The notes below the pieces were generated by a model. The model saw nothing but the letters and a program-made list of their open reading frames with translations, was not told the origin of the DNA and searched no databases. A stretch of DNA of 50,165 nt, from positions 1 through 50,165 of the forward strand of contig JAIMBC010000006.1 in assembly GCA_023511675.1 (NCBI GenBank), given 5' to 3'. A program made the translations under genes and the position numbers. Below, piece after piece: positions 35,016 to 43,701 of this stretch. Source of the DNA: Pirellulales bacterium. Its GTDB lineage: Bacteria > Planctomycetota > Planctomycetia > Pirellulales > JAIMBC01. Each line of letters begins with the position of its first letter. Positions within the stretch are counted from its first letter, which is position 1.

Positions 35016-36095
35016 CTACAGCTCGGCCATGTACTTGACGAACTGCTGCTCGAGCAACCGGAGGTTCGTGCCGAAGGCCGTGCTGAAGTCCGCCAGCCGC
35101 TCCTGCTCGGGGTATGCGGTGAAGGCTTCGCGCGCGGCGGTGATGTGCAGCAGCCGTGCATACGACCGCGGTCGGGTCTCTATCAAGTAGAACGAGAGTG
35201 CCCAGGCGAGAGGATAGGCCTGGTCTGGATCGGTATCGAACCAGCGGTCGTTGGCGATCAGGCGGGCCAGGCTGCCTGGGGGGAGTTCCTCGGCAACAAG
35301 CCGCCGGTACGCCGCCAGGTGCGCAGGGTGGATGCGGTCTCGTTGCGCTGGATACTTGCGCGAGTCCCACACGCCTGCTGCCTCGAACATGGTGGCCAGA
35401 CCTTCCACCAGCCACCGCGGGGCGGCCCCAAAACGGCGATGGATTCCCGTGTTGAAGGCCAATTGGTGCGTGGCCTCGTGGATGATGGTGCTCTGGGTGG
35501 CGGCGTCGCCTCCTTGCTCTGCCGGCTGCCAGTACATGCTGATGCGGTTGGTGAGCGGCGAGTAGTACCCCACGACCTGCTGGCCGATCGCCGACCCCTC
35601 TGCCGCAGCGGCTTGCAGAAAGCGCGCTTGGTCCGGCCACACCACGGCCACGAGCGGAAACTCCGGCGGCTGCGGCTGGAAGCCGCGCACCCGAAAATAG
35701 TGCAGAAAGGAACGATGCAGCTCCTCGAAGCGTCGGCCCCAGCGGTCCTGCCGCCCGCAGGGCAGGGCTACCAGATAATGGCCGGTGCCGTGTACCTCGA
35801 AGGCTTGTCCCAGTTCCGCCTCCAGGCGGCGTCGCATCTCGCTCATCGAGTACGCGCGAAAGGGAACGGTGCTACGAAGGGCCTGGCGTGCCGCTTGCGC
35901 CTCGATGCTGAAAATGCGGCCATCGCGGCCTAGCAGATAGGCTTGCTGCTGAAAGAAGGCCAGCGGCGCCGCCTCCAGCCGGCTCCCTTGAAGCTCCAGC
36001 ACCAGCAGGCGGCGTGGCGGTTCGGCGGCGCGGCTGGCCCCCGCGTGCAGGATGCCACAAAGCGCTGTCGCCTGCAGAATAAGCGCGTATCTCAC
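35016..36095 (-). CDS. DUF1570 family secreted protein, HEXXH metallopeptidase-like
   Basis: A 359-residue protein starting at a GTG (36095) with AGGGGG six bases upstream. Residues 1-24 form a signal peptide (ILQATALCGILHAGASRAAE). The core holds STIIHEATHQLAFNTG at about 217-232, an HEXXH zinc motif, followed by PRWLVEGLATMFEAAG, where Glu could be the third ligand, as in gluzincins. This layout is that of DUF1570, frequent in planctomycetes. It is probably a periplasmic or surface peptidase, but no activity is established for the family. It is transcribed towards the giant genes 476 bases away and diverges from sthA. Confidence 0.85.
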   Translation of the reverse strand: MRYALILQATALCGILHAGASRAAEPPRRLLVLELQGSRLEAAPLAFFQQQAYLLGRDGRIFSIEAQAARQALRSTVPFRAYSMSEMRRRLEAELGQAFEVHGTGHYLVALPCGRQDRWGRRFEELHRSFLHYFRVRGFQPQPPEFPLVAVVWPDQARFLQAAAAEGSAIGQQVVGYYSPLTNRISMYWQPAEQGGDAATQSTIIHEATHQLAFNTGIHRRFGAAPRWLVEGLATMFEAAGVWDSRKYPAQRDRIHPAHLAAYRRLVAEELPPGSLARLIANDRWFDTDPDQAYPLAWALSFYLIETRPRSYARLLHITAAREAFTAYPEQERLADFSTAFGTNLRLLEQQFVKYMAEL

Positions 36096-36207
36096 ATGAC
36101 CCCCTAGATCGCGGGTCCAGCAAGCGGTATTCCTGTTTCAAGCATAGGCCATGCGCCGGGCTGGCACGGCTGTCTTTCGGGTGAGGTAGTGTTGAGCAGC
36201 ATCCGCC

Positions 36208-37605
36208 ATGAGCACCTCCCAGCACTTCGACGTGGTCGTGATCGGCAGCGGGCCGGGCGGCGAGGGCGCCGCCATGCAAGCAGCCAAGAGCGGCCGGCGT
36301 GTGGCCGTGGTCGAACGCATGCCGCAGCCGGGCGGTGCCTGTACGCACACCGCTACCATCCCCAGCAAGGCCCTGCGGCACGCCATCTTGCAAATGACGG
36401 AGGTGAACCGCAACCGCCTGTTCCGAGAAGCCGGCGTGGCGGTGCAGCTCTCCTTCCCCCAGCTCCGCCAGAGTGCCCGCAGCGTCATCGAACAGCAGGT
36501 CGACCTCCGCCGCGGCTTCTACGAACGCAATCACGTGCCCCTCTTTCTCGGACAGGCGCGGTTCCTCGATCCCCACACCATCGAGGCTGTGCAGCCCAAT
36601 GGGGCCAGGGTCGTCCTGGCGGCCGATGCCTTTGTGATTGCCGTCGGCGCTCGTCCGTATCGGCCCCCCGATGTCGATTTCAGCCACCCGCGCGTGTTCG
36701 ATAGCGAGACCATCCTCCACCTTGGCTACACACCGCAGTCGATCACCGTGTACGGTGCCGGCGTGGTGGGCTGCGAGTACACCTCGATGTTCCGCAACCT
36801 GGAGGTCAAGGTGAACCTCGTCAACAGCCGCGACAAGCTGCTGGACTTCCTGGACGACGAGATCATCGATGCCCTCGCCTACCACATGCGGGAGCGCGGG
36901 GTGATCCTCCGCCACAATGAGGAGTACGAGCGCGTGGAGGCGCGCAGCGACTGTGTGCTGCTCCACCTTAAGAGCGGCAAGCAACTCCGGACCGACGTGC
37001 TGCTGTGGGCCAATGGACGCACCGGCAATACCGAGGGATTAGGGCTGGAGCAGATTGGCATCCGTCCCAACAGCCGCGGGCAACTTGAGGTCAACGATTG
37101 CTATCAGACAGAATTGCCGCACATCTACGCGGTGGGGGATGTGATCGGCTTTCCCGCGCTGGCCAGCGCGGCGTACGCGCAGGGGCGTGCCGCCATGCTG
37201 CACCTGGTGAGTGGGGAATGCAGTGGCCGCGTGTCTGACGTTCCCACAGGCATTTATACCAGTCCCGAGATCAGCTCGCTGGGCAAGACGGAGCGCGAGC
37301 TGACGGCGGCGCGGATCCCCTATGAGGTGGGACACGCCGCCTTCAAGAACCTGGCCAGGGCGCAGATCACAGGGCAGACGGTGGGGATGCTCAAGCTGCT
37401 GTTCCATCGCCACACATTGGAACTGCTGGGCATTCACTGCTTTGGCGCGAACGCGTCGGAGATTATTCACATTGGACAGGCCATCATGCGGCAAACGCCG
37501 CCCCATAACTCGCTGCTGTATTTCATCAGCACCACGTTCAATTATCCCACCATGGCCGAGGCCTACCGGGTGGCCGCGCTGAACGGATATAACCGTGTCC
37601 GCTAG
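36208..37605 (+). CDS. sthA: Soluble pyridine nucleotide transhydrogenase
   Basis: A 465-residue flavoprotein of the disulfide-reductase superfamily. FAD site [19 protein letters not shown] at about 8-26; [18 protein letters not shown] in place of the CxxxxC redox pair of lipoamide dehydrogenase, with only one Cys, as in SthA/UdhA. The second nucleotide site is [16 protein letters not shown], then [22 protein letters not shown]. The C-terminal dimer domain has [17 protein letters not shown]. It transfers hydride between NADPH and NAD+ in the cytoplasm, balancing the two pools. Transcribed alone, divergent from the DUF1570 gene (112-base gap) and convergent with the LptD-like gene. Confidence 0.92.
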   Translation: MSTSQHFDVVVIGSGPGGEGAAMQAAKSGRRVAVVERMPQPGGACTHTATIPSKALRHAILQMTEVNRNRLFREAGVAVQLSFPQLRQSARSVIEQQVDLRRGFYERNHVPLFLGQARFLDPHTIEAVQPNGARVVLAADAFVIAVGARPYRPPDVDFSHPRVFDSETILHLGYTPQSITVYGAGVVGCEYTSMFRNLEVKVNLVNSRDKLLDFLDDEIIDALAYHMRERGVILRHNEEYERVEARSDCVLLHLKSGKQLRTDVLLWANGRTGNTEGLGLEQIGIRPNSRGQLEVNDCYQTELPHIYAVGDVIGFPALASAAYAQGRAAMLHLVSGECSGRVSDVPTGIYTSPEISSLGKTERELTAARIPYEVGHAAFKNLARAQITGQTVGMLKLLFHRHTLELLGIHCFGANASEIIHIGQAIMRQTPPHNSLLYFISTTFNYPTMAEAYRVAALNGYNRVR

Positions 37606-37622
37606 CGCGGCCCCTGTAGCAA

Positions 37623-37641
37623 GTGCCAGTTGCGCTGGCAC
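37623..37641. terminator. Hairpin between convergent genes, possible terminator
   Basis: A perfect 7-bp stem, GTGCCAG / CTGGCAC with the loop TTGCG, starts 17 bases after the sthA stop. There is no T-run, so it is not a canonical intrinsic terminator, but position and symmetry suit a bidirectional stop or transcript-end stabiliser. Confidence 0.4.
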
Positions 37642-37807
37642 CGCTTTGCCCAGAAACGCTCCCCGCAGATTGCCGCCGGCGGAGGATCGCGCCAAGAAAC
37701 TCCCCATCCGAGCGTCGCCTCACCATCAGATTTTGTGCTGTGGGGGAGCATCGGGCTCCCTCGGCCGCGGGCTGGCCCCGAGCCTCATGACAGCGGCCGC
37801 CGCGCCT

Positions 37808-40798
37808 CTATTCCAGCCCATAGGCCCCGACTACTGGCAGCGGCGCCCCCGCCACGCGGCCCAGCCGCCCTCCCGAGAGGAAGCGAGGCTCGATCAGGAA
37901 ATTTGCTCCCACGTTGTTCTTCGCTGCATCGACGTAGAAGTTCACGCTGGTCAGAAAGGACTCTCCAATCCGCGTCACGGCCACCGAGTTGCCGATGTTC
38001 GTGCTGGCGAAGTCGTACGCCGCCCCCACGCTGGCCAGCCACTTGGGGCTTAAGCGATAGCTATAAGCGCTGGAAAGCACGTCAGCGTTGATGGGCCCGT
38101 GCAGCGAGCGGAAACCGAAATACCAGCTTCCGCGCGGCGGGCGGGAAAGAAAGGCTCCCACGCTCACCAGCCGCTGGCCGTCTGAGAAGAAGTCGAACAG
38201 TCCGGCTGAGACGAGCGTCAGCCGGTCGCCCACGTGCCAGCGAAAATCATACGAGGTCAGCCCCAGATCGCTGCCGAAGTTGTCGCGATTCGCCTCGGGA
38301 AACCAGGTCGTGTCCAGATCGAACACGATCCAGTCGATGATCCGCCGCTGACCGGGCAGCCCGCGCTTGGTCTGCCAGCGCTGGTGCAGGCCCATCCTGA
38401 CGGCTTCCAGATCGTCTGCCACCTCCAGCGAGGGGGAGGCCACCCACCCCTGCAAGCCCGAGCGCAACGCATAGAACCGCTCGTCGAAGCGGGCCGGCAC
38501 CAGCCCGCCGAAATCGAGAAACGCCAGCCTGCGGCGGAAATGCTCCTGAGCGTCGTCATCCAGCGGGTCATACAGTGGCAGCTCATCCAGGTTGCGGCTG
38601 GCGTCGGCATAGAACGCCTCGACCTCAAACGTCACCTTGTGTGCCAGGCCGTGGACATTGAACAGCGTGCTTTCGATGTGGGGGTCTACGGCCCAAAACG
38701 GGAGGCTGGCGCGGATGCCTGCCTGGCCGTACAGCCGATCAAGCTGATTGCCGGAGAGATCATCTCCCCAGTGGGCGGCCTCTCCCAGCACGTAGGGCAC
38801 CACCTTCAGGGGGCCGAGTGCCAGCGGCAGATCCAACTCCTGGCGGGTGGCGAAGCGGCCGCCGCTGCGCGTGCGTTCCCAGGGCAGCAGGGCGAACGCG
38901 GCCGCGTCTCTGGGGTCCAGGGGCGTGCTGGCCGTCCGCAGGCGCGCAAAGGCGGCCTGGCTATGGGCAAACCAGGTGAGGCGATCTCGCAGCAGGGGCA
39001 CCCCCAGCCAGAAGTGGTACAGCCGCGGCAGCCACTCGGTCTGGGTGAAGAAGTCGTTGACCCGCACGTCGGCGGCCAAGCTGAGCGACATGGCGTCGCG
39101 GGTAAACTTCAGCTCGGCGCCCGTGGTCTGGTCTTTGAACTGATCCCACTCCTGCTCGAAGTACTGCTCGAGAAAGTTGCGGTCGCTGATCACGCCCAAC
39201 TCGCCCGAAAACTGCAAGCCGTCGGCCAGATACTGCCGGTGCTGGCCGCGGAGGCGGTAGCGAAAATCCGCCTCCGGCACCAGATCGCGGCGGTCGCGCC
39301 CCAGCGTATCCAGCCCTTGCTCATCGATGGCCCAGGCGTCCAGCAGGCCGTTGGCCTGGCCCGGAAAACCAAACAGATCCTGCCGGTCATACTGAAACAG
39401 CGTGCCGAAAGCAAAGCCGCGCTCCGTTAAATAGTCCAGGTCGAAGATCCAGTCTGTCCCCGGCGGCTTCCGCTCCCACCCCAGCACCTGAAACGTGTCG
39501 AAGTCGATCCAGCCCCAGGTGCCAAACACGCGATCGTTCTGAAGCTGGGCGCCCCGTACAAAATACGTGGCGTCCCGCAGGTCCGTCGAAAAAAACGGCC
39601 AGTACAGCACCGGCAACGGTCCCACATAAGCCACGTTGTTGCGGCTGCTCACTCGCTGCGCATGGCCAATCAGCGGCTCGCTCGTCTCAGGCCGCACCAC
39701 CACCCCCCCACCCGGATCGAGCAACGTACGTTGCCGATCCTCGACCACCACCTCCTGCGCCTGCAAACGATAACGTGGCAACCCCAGCCGGCTGGAACTC
39801 ACCCAGGCACGTTGGGCAAACAGGCGGTCCCGACCCGTCAGGTACGCCGCATCAGCACGCAACCGGATCAGCCCCTCAAAGCTCGGCGCCGGCGTCAACA
39901 CCTCCGCTCCCAGAATCGTGCCCACCTCACGGTTCACGTCGTAGTACATCCGATCGGCATACACCACCCGCTCCCCCTGCCGAAACACGAGATTCCCTTC
40001 CATGTAAATCTCGATCGGCAGGTCTGCCGCCTGAAGCCGCGAGCCCGTCAGATCCACCGCCTCGGCACCCGCGCTCCAAATCACCATGCGATCCGCCAGG
40101 ATGTCCACGCTGCCTCCGTCGTCGACTCCCTCGATGATCAGATTGATCCCGCCCGTGATCACCGCCACCGACTCATTGCCCCGTGGACTGGGGAACCACT
40201 CCGCCGTGGGACGCACACTGCTGCGTGGAAAGGCGCGCAGCCGACGCGTACCTGGCGGGGGCGCGTCGAGGATGCTGTCGGCCGGCTCGTCATGCTGCAC
40301 GGGCCGGATGGCACCCGCGTGCGGGTCGCGGCGGGCCAGTCCGCGGCGGTAAATGGCCGGCTTCACGCGCGGCTCGGGGCCAGGCTGCGGTACGTCGATG
40401 TGCAGCGTGCCCAGGGACTCGAATCGGCCCAACCAGTTGGGCCCCTCCAGCGTGGCATGCGGCGCCGTGCCCCCGCCCCCCCCATGCCCCACACGGGTGT
40501 TGCCTTCCAGGTATGCCACTACCAGGTAGCGCCGCTCGATCAGCTCTCCCTCGCTCTTGATCCACAGCACGGCCTGCTCCGACTCGGCCGTCAATGTGCC
40601 CTGGGACACGCGGCAGCCCCCGTGCAGCAGCCAGACATCGTAGCCTCCCTGCTGCCAGTGGCTCCCGTGGCGTGCTTGCACCACGATCGCCTCCGCAGGA
40701 TCGGGCGGTGGCAAGACAATTTCTGCCCGCGCCATGCGCGCCCCCCAGGCGGCCAGCAACAATGCGGCCATCAGCAGTGCCCAGGCAAGGCCCAGCAT
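37808..40798 (-). CDS. LptD/OstA-like outer membrane protein
   Basis: A 996-residue protein when started at the ATG at 40798, which begins a signal sequence (LGLAWALLMAALLLAAWGARMARAE). At about 240-380 there is an OstA/LptA-type jelly roll (SVDILADRMVIWSAG, EIYMEGNLVFRQGERVVYADRMYYDV). The C-terminal 550 residues alternate in the manner of a large beta-barrel with aromatic girdles, down to the last strand. This is the arrangement of LptD, which inserts LPS in the outer leaflet, though longer than the usual 780 residues owing to an added N-terminal region with beta strands. Alternative: a related planctomycete barrel of unknown cargo. Starts at 41023 (ATG) or 41035 would add an Arg-rich stretch and agree better with the promoter at 41100-41129. 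Confidence 0.78.
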   Translation of the reverse strand: MLGLAWALLMAALLLAAWGARMARAEIVLPPPDPAEAIVVQARHGSHWQQGGYDVWLLHGGCRVSQGTLTAESEQAVLWIKSEGELIERRYLVVAYLEGNTRVGHGGGGGTAPHATLEGPNWLGRFESLGTLHIDVPQPGPEPRVKPAIYRRGLARRDPHAGAIRPVQHDEPADSILDAPPPGTRRLRAFPRSSVRPTAEWFPSPRGNESVAVITGGINLIIEGVDDGGSVDILADRMVIWSAGAEAVDLTGSRLQAADLPIEIYMEGNLVFRQGERVVYADRMYYDVNREVGTILGAEVLTPAPSFEGLIRLRADAAYLTGRDRLFAQRAWVSSSRLGLPRYRLQAQEVVVEDRQRTLLDPGGGVVVRPETSEPLIGHAQRVSSRNNVAYVGPLPVLYWPFFSTDLRDATYFVRGAQLQNDRVFGTWGWIDFDTFQVLGWERKPPGTDWIFDLDYLTERGFAFGTLFQYDRQDLFGFPGQANGLLDAWAIDEQGLDTLGRDRRDLVPEADFRYRLRGQHRQYLADGLQFSGELGVISDRNFLEQYFEQEWDQFKDQTTGAELKFTRDAMSLSLAADVRVNDFFTQTEWLPRLYHFWLGVPLLRDRLTWFAHSQAAFARLRTASTPLDPRDAAAFALLPWERTRSGGRFATRQELDLPLALGPLKVVPYVLGEAAHWGDDLSGNQLDRLYGQAGIRASLPFWAVDPHIESTLFNVHGLAHKVTFEVEAFYADASRNLDELPLYDPLDDDAQEHFRRRLAFLDFGGLVPARFDERFYALRSGLQGWVASPSLEVADDLEAVRMGLHQRWQTKRGLPGQRRIIDWIVFDLDTTWFPEANRDNFGSDLGLTSYDFRWHVGDRLTLVSAGLFDFFSDGQRLVSVGAFLSRPPRGSWYFGFRSLHGPINADVLSSAYSYRLSPKWLASVGAAYDFASTNIGNSVAVTRIGESFLTSVNFYVDAAKNNVGANFLIEPRFLSGGRLGRVAGAPLPVVGAYGLE

Positions 40799-41099
40799 GC
40801 GACCCGCGGGGAAGGCAGGCCGCTTCCAACAGTGGGTGGAGAGGGAAGCCCGCACCTGGCCCCTGGCCAGCTCTCTTGTCGGCTCGCCACGTGCGGCCCG
40901 GCAAGCGCGCAGGCTCGCTGCATGCGCGGCCCGCGGGCGGAGCGCGCCGGTAGCGGAGCGCGATGATCGTTCGGCTGTGCGGTACAGCGAACTGCCTTCC
41001 CTCAGGCGGCGGACCGCAGGCATACGCCTGCCCAACTCGCGTCCGCCAATCCTACTGAAGTGAGTAACTGCCTTGAAGATACGGCAAAAAACCGGGCGG

Positions 41100-41129
41100 A
41101 TTATAGAAAGGCTCGCGTGGCGGGGTCAA
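41100..41129 (-). promoter_or_regulatory. Strong sigma-70-type promoter for the LptD-like gene
   Basis: On the minus strand TTGACC (41129-41124) and a perfect TATAAT (41105-41100) are separated by 18 bases. This is the best sigma-70 match I found in the window. The start site would be near 41093, about 295 bases before the ATG at 40798 or about 70 before the ATG at 41023. Confidence 0.75.
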
Positions 41130-41233
41130 GAGAAACCGCTGTGCGGCGTGCGGCCGGCAAGGCGCCCGCGCGGGGGCGGGGGAACGCCGCGTTGACGCCG
41201 CGCAGCGGCCGTGTTAGTTTGCCCCCTTCGAGA

Positions 41234-41250
41234 GCACCCGCGGCGGGTGC
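41234..41250 (+). repeat. GC-rich hairpin in the idh leader
   Basis: GCACCCG and CGGGTGC form a perfect 7-bp stem around CGG, ending 24 bases before the idh ATG. It would lie in the 5' leader of the idh-lpxK transcript and might affect ribosome access. No known riboswitch is recognised. Confidence 0.45.
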
Positions 41251-41274
41251 CGGCACAGAGTCCAGGTGGCTGCC

Positions 41275-42378
41275 ATGGCGCACGAGGTAACGCTGATCAC
41301 CGGAGATGGTACCGGCCCCGAGTTGTGCGAGGCGGCCCGTCGTTGTATCGATGCCACGGGGGTCCGCATCAATTGGGACGTGCAAGAGGCAGGCATCGAT
41401 GTGATGGCGAGGACGGGCACGCCGCTTCCCGAGGCGGTGCTGAAGAGCATCGAGCGCACGCGGTGTGCTCTGAAGGGGCCGATCACCACGCCGGTGGGTT
41501 CAGGCTTCCGCAGCATCAACGTCCATTTGCGGCAAGCCTTCGGGCTGTACGCCTGCATCCGGCCGTGCAAGCAATACCCGGGGGTGCGCACGTTCTTCGA
41601 CCGCGTGCCCATCGATCTGGTGATCGTCCGCGAGAACACGGAAGATTTGTATGCTGGCATCGAGTTCGAGCGGGGCAAGCCCGAGACGGCGGAGTTGATT
41701 GACTTCATTGCGGCCCGCTCTCCGCAGCGGCGCATCCAGACGGGCAGAGAGGAGACGGGCATCAGCATCAAGCCCATCAGCGTCTCTGGCACGGAGCGGA
41801 TTGTGCGGTGTGCGTTCGACTACGCCATCAAGAACAAGCGGCGGAAGGTGACCGCCGTCCACAAGGCGAACATCATGAAGTACAGCGATGGGTTGTTCTT
41901 GGAGACGGCGCGCCGCGTGGCGGTGGATTATCCGCAGATCGAGTTCGAAGACCGCATTGTGGACAACATGTGCATGCAGCTCGTGCAAAAACCGGAGTTG
42001 TACGACGTGCTGGTGTTGCCCAACTTGTATGGAGACATTGTGAGCGATCTGGCCGCCGGCCTGGTGGGCGGACTGGGCGTGGCCCCCGGCGCCAACATTG
42101 GGGACAACGGGGCGGTGTTCGAGGCCACGCACGGCAGTGCTCCCAAGTACAAGGGGCAGAACAAGGTCAACCCTACGGCGCTGATCCTCTCGGGGATGTT
42201 GATGCTGCGGTACCTGGGGGAAGAGGAGGCGGCAGCGCGGCTGGAGCAAGCTGTGGCCGACGTGATCGCCGAGGGGAAGCATGTTACCTACGATCTCAAA
42301 CCGCACCGGGACGATCCCACGGCCGTGGGGACGCGCGAGATGGCGGACGCGATTATTGCCCGGCTGCAGCGCGGCTGA
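41275..42378 (+). CDS. Isocitrate dehydrogenase, NAD-dependent type (IDH3-like)
   Basis: A 367-residue member of the isocitrate/isopropylmalate dehydrogenase family. The substrate loop [23 protein letters not shown] has the Ser, Asn and two Arg that hold isocitrate, as in mitochondrial IDH3 alpha. [11 protein letters not shown], the catalytic Lys in [14 protein letters not shown], and metal ligands [25 protein letters not shown] follow; [17 protein letters not shown] binds NAD. It oxidises isocitrate to 2-oxoglutarate in the citric acid cycle. The ATG at 41275 is preferred; a GTG nine bases upstream is also open. lpxK follows after 36 bases. Isopropylmalate or homoisocitrate dehydrogenase is less likely given the Ser-x-Asn loop. 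Confidence 0.88.
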   Translation: MAHEVTLITGDGTGPELCEAARRCIDATGVRINWDVQEAGIDVMARTGTPLPEAVLKSIERTRCALKGPITTPVGSGFRSINVHLRQAFGLYACIRPCKQYPGVRTFFDRVPIDLVIVRENTEDLYAGIEFERGKPETAELIDFIAARSPQRRIQTGREETGISIKPISVSGTERIVRCAFDYAIKNKRRKVTAVHKANIMKYSDGLFLETARRVAVDYPQIEFEDRIVDNMCMQLVQKPELYDVLVLPNLYGDIVSDLAAGLVGGLGVAPGANIGDNGAVFEATHGSAPKYKGQNKVNPTALILSGMLMLRYLGEEEAAARLEQAVADVIAEGKHVTYDLKPHRDDPTAVGTREMADAIIARLQRG

Positions 42379-42414
42379 GTTCGCCGTGCCCTGGCCGCTG
42401 ACGGGGGGCGGTTG

Positions 42415-43509
42415 GTGAGGCTCTTGGCCTGGCACGAACTGGCTAGCGGCACGCGGCGCGGACTGCCTGCCGCGGCCGCACGGCTGGCATTGCATGCCGT
42501 CTCCGTGCCGTATGCGGCGGCGGTGCGCTGGCGCAATCGCGCCTATGATGGTGGCCAGTGGCCGCCCGTACGGGTGGAAGTGCCTGTGCTCAGCGTTGGC
42601 AACCTCACCGTGGGGGGGACCGGCAAGACCCCCACAGTGGAGTGGCATGCTCGCTGGTTCCAGCAACACGGCAAGCTGCCGGCCATCCTCAGCCGCGGGT
42701 ACCGAGCCATCCACGTAGGGCGCAATGATGAGGCGCTAGAGCTGGAGCAGAGGCTGCCCGGCGTGCCCCATCTCCAGCACGCGGATCGTGTGGCTGCTGC
42801 GCGCCGTGCCATCCAAACACATCACTGCCAGGTACTGATTCTGGATGACGGCTTCCAGCACCGGCGGCTGGCGCGCGATCTCGACCTGGTGTTGCTGGAC
42901 GCCTTGGAGCCATTTGGCTACGGCTATCTGCTGCCGCGGGGCCTGCTGCGCGAGCCGCTCGAGGGCTTGCGGCGTGCCCACGCCGTGCTGCTTTCGCGTT
43001 GCGACCTGGTGACCGCTGAACGCAGGGCGGAAATCCGCCGGCAGGTGCAAGCGCTGTCGCCGGCGGCTTTGTGGCTGGAGGGCGTGTTTCGTCCGCGAGC
43101 GCTGCTGCGGCGTGAGGCCGCCGCGAGTGCGGACGGAGCGGCTGGACACCTCTCCGCTGCCGGGCCGCACGCCGCGGAGGGTATCCAGTGGCTGCATGGC
43201 CGCGCCGTGGCGGCGTTCTGCGGCATCGGCAATCCGCCGGCCTTCCGCCAGACACTGGAGCGTTGCGGCTGCCGGATCGTGGCCTGGCGCGTGTTTCCAG
43301 ACCACCACGCCTACACGGCCGAGGAACTTGCCGAGTTGGCCGGCTGGGCAGACGCCTCCGGCGCTGACGCCGTGCTGTGCACCCACAAGGATCTGGTCAA
43401 GCTGCGTTCGAGCACGCTCGGCAGCAAACCACTGGCTGCGCTGGTGGTCGGCCTAGAAATCACCGCAGGCCTGCCGGCATGGGAGGCCAGGCTGGCCGAG
43501 TTGCTTTGA
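42415..43509 (+). CDS. lpxK: Tetraacyldisaccharide 4'-kinase
   Basis: A 364-residue lipid A kinase. The P-loop is SVGNLTVGGTGKTP at about residue 57-70, preceded by a hydrophobic membrane-contact helix (about 20-40). Further marks are LSRGYRA, LILDDGFQHRRLARDLDLVLLDA, with the catalytic DDGFQH, and PRGLLREPLEGLRRA. The C-terminal RVFPDHHAYTAEEL and LCTHKDLVKL complete the family pattern. It phosphorylates the 4' position of the lipid A precursor at the inner membrane, direct evidence of LPS in this organism. The start is the GTG at 42415 (a TTG sits just before). It shares a transcript with idh, an unusual pairing. Confidence 0.93.
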   Translation: MRLLAWHELASGTRRGLPAAAARLALHAVSVPYAAAVRWRNRAYDGGQWPPVRVEVPVLSVGNLTVGGTGKTPTVEWHARWFQQHGKLPAILSRGYRAIHVGRNDEALELEQRLPGVPHLQHADRVAAARRAIQTHHCQVLILDDGFQHRRLARDLDLVLLDALEPFGYGYLLPRGLLREPLEGLRRAHAVLLSRCDLVTAERRAEIRRQVQALSPAALWLEGVFRPRALLRREAAASADGAAGHLSAAGPHAAEGIQWLHGRAVAAFCGIGNPPAFRQTLERCGCRIVAWRVFPDHHAYTAEELAELAGWADASGADAVLCTHKDLVKLRSSTLGSKPLAALVVGLEITAGLPAWEARLAELL

Positions 43510-43583
43510 GGGTGGCGGGTCGGTTGGAATGCGGCCGGGTTGGCCTCAGGCGAGCCGGGCGCAAGAGAGGGGCCGGCTTGATG

Positions 43584-43638
43584 TGCCGATCTGCCCGATC
43601 TGCTGGATGTGTTGGATCGGCCGGATGTCCCGGATGGG
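43584..43638. repeat. Degenerate GGAT-type tandem repeat, intergenic
   Basis: Between the convergent lpxK and SurA-like genes, about six imperfect units of 8-10 bases on the theme CCGATCTGC / CGGATGTCC follow each other. Similar units code for part of the protein at 34342-34386. Function unknown. Confidence 0.55.
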
Positions 43639-43701
43639 ACAGAGCTTTCGAACCGAGAGGGCCGCTGGTGGTCTACCGGCCGAAGGCAGCGTGCTGTCCA
43701 C

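Larger units (their letters stand above)
40799..41274. other. Divergent promoter region of the LptD-like gene and idh
   Basis: The 476 bases carry a near-consensus minus-strand promoter (41100-41129). On the plus strand there is a weaker candidate, TTGACG (41192-41197) with TAGTTT (41215-41220) at 17 bases, and a GC-rich hairpin just upstream of idh. The part nearest to 40798 may be either a long 5' leader or coding sequence of an extended LptD-like protein. Confidence 0.55.
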
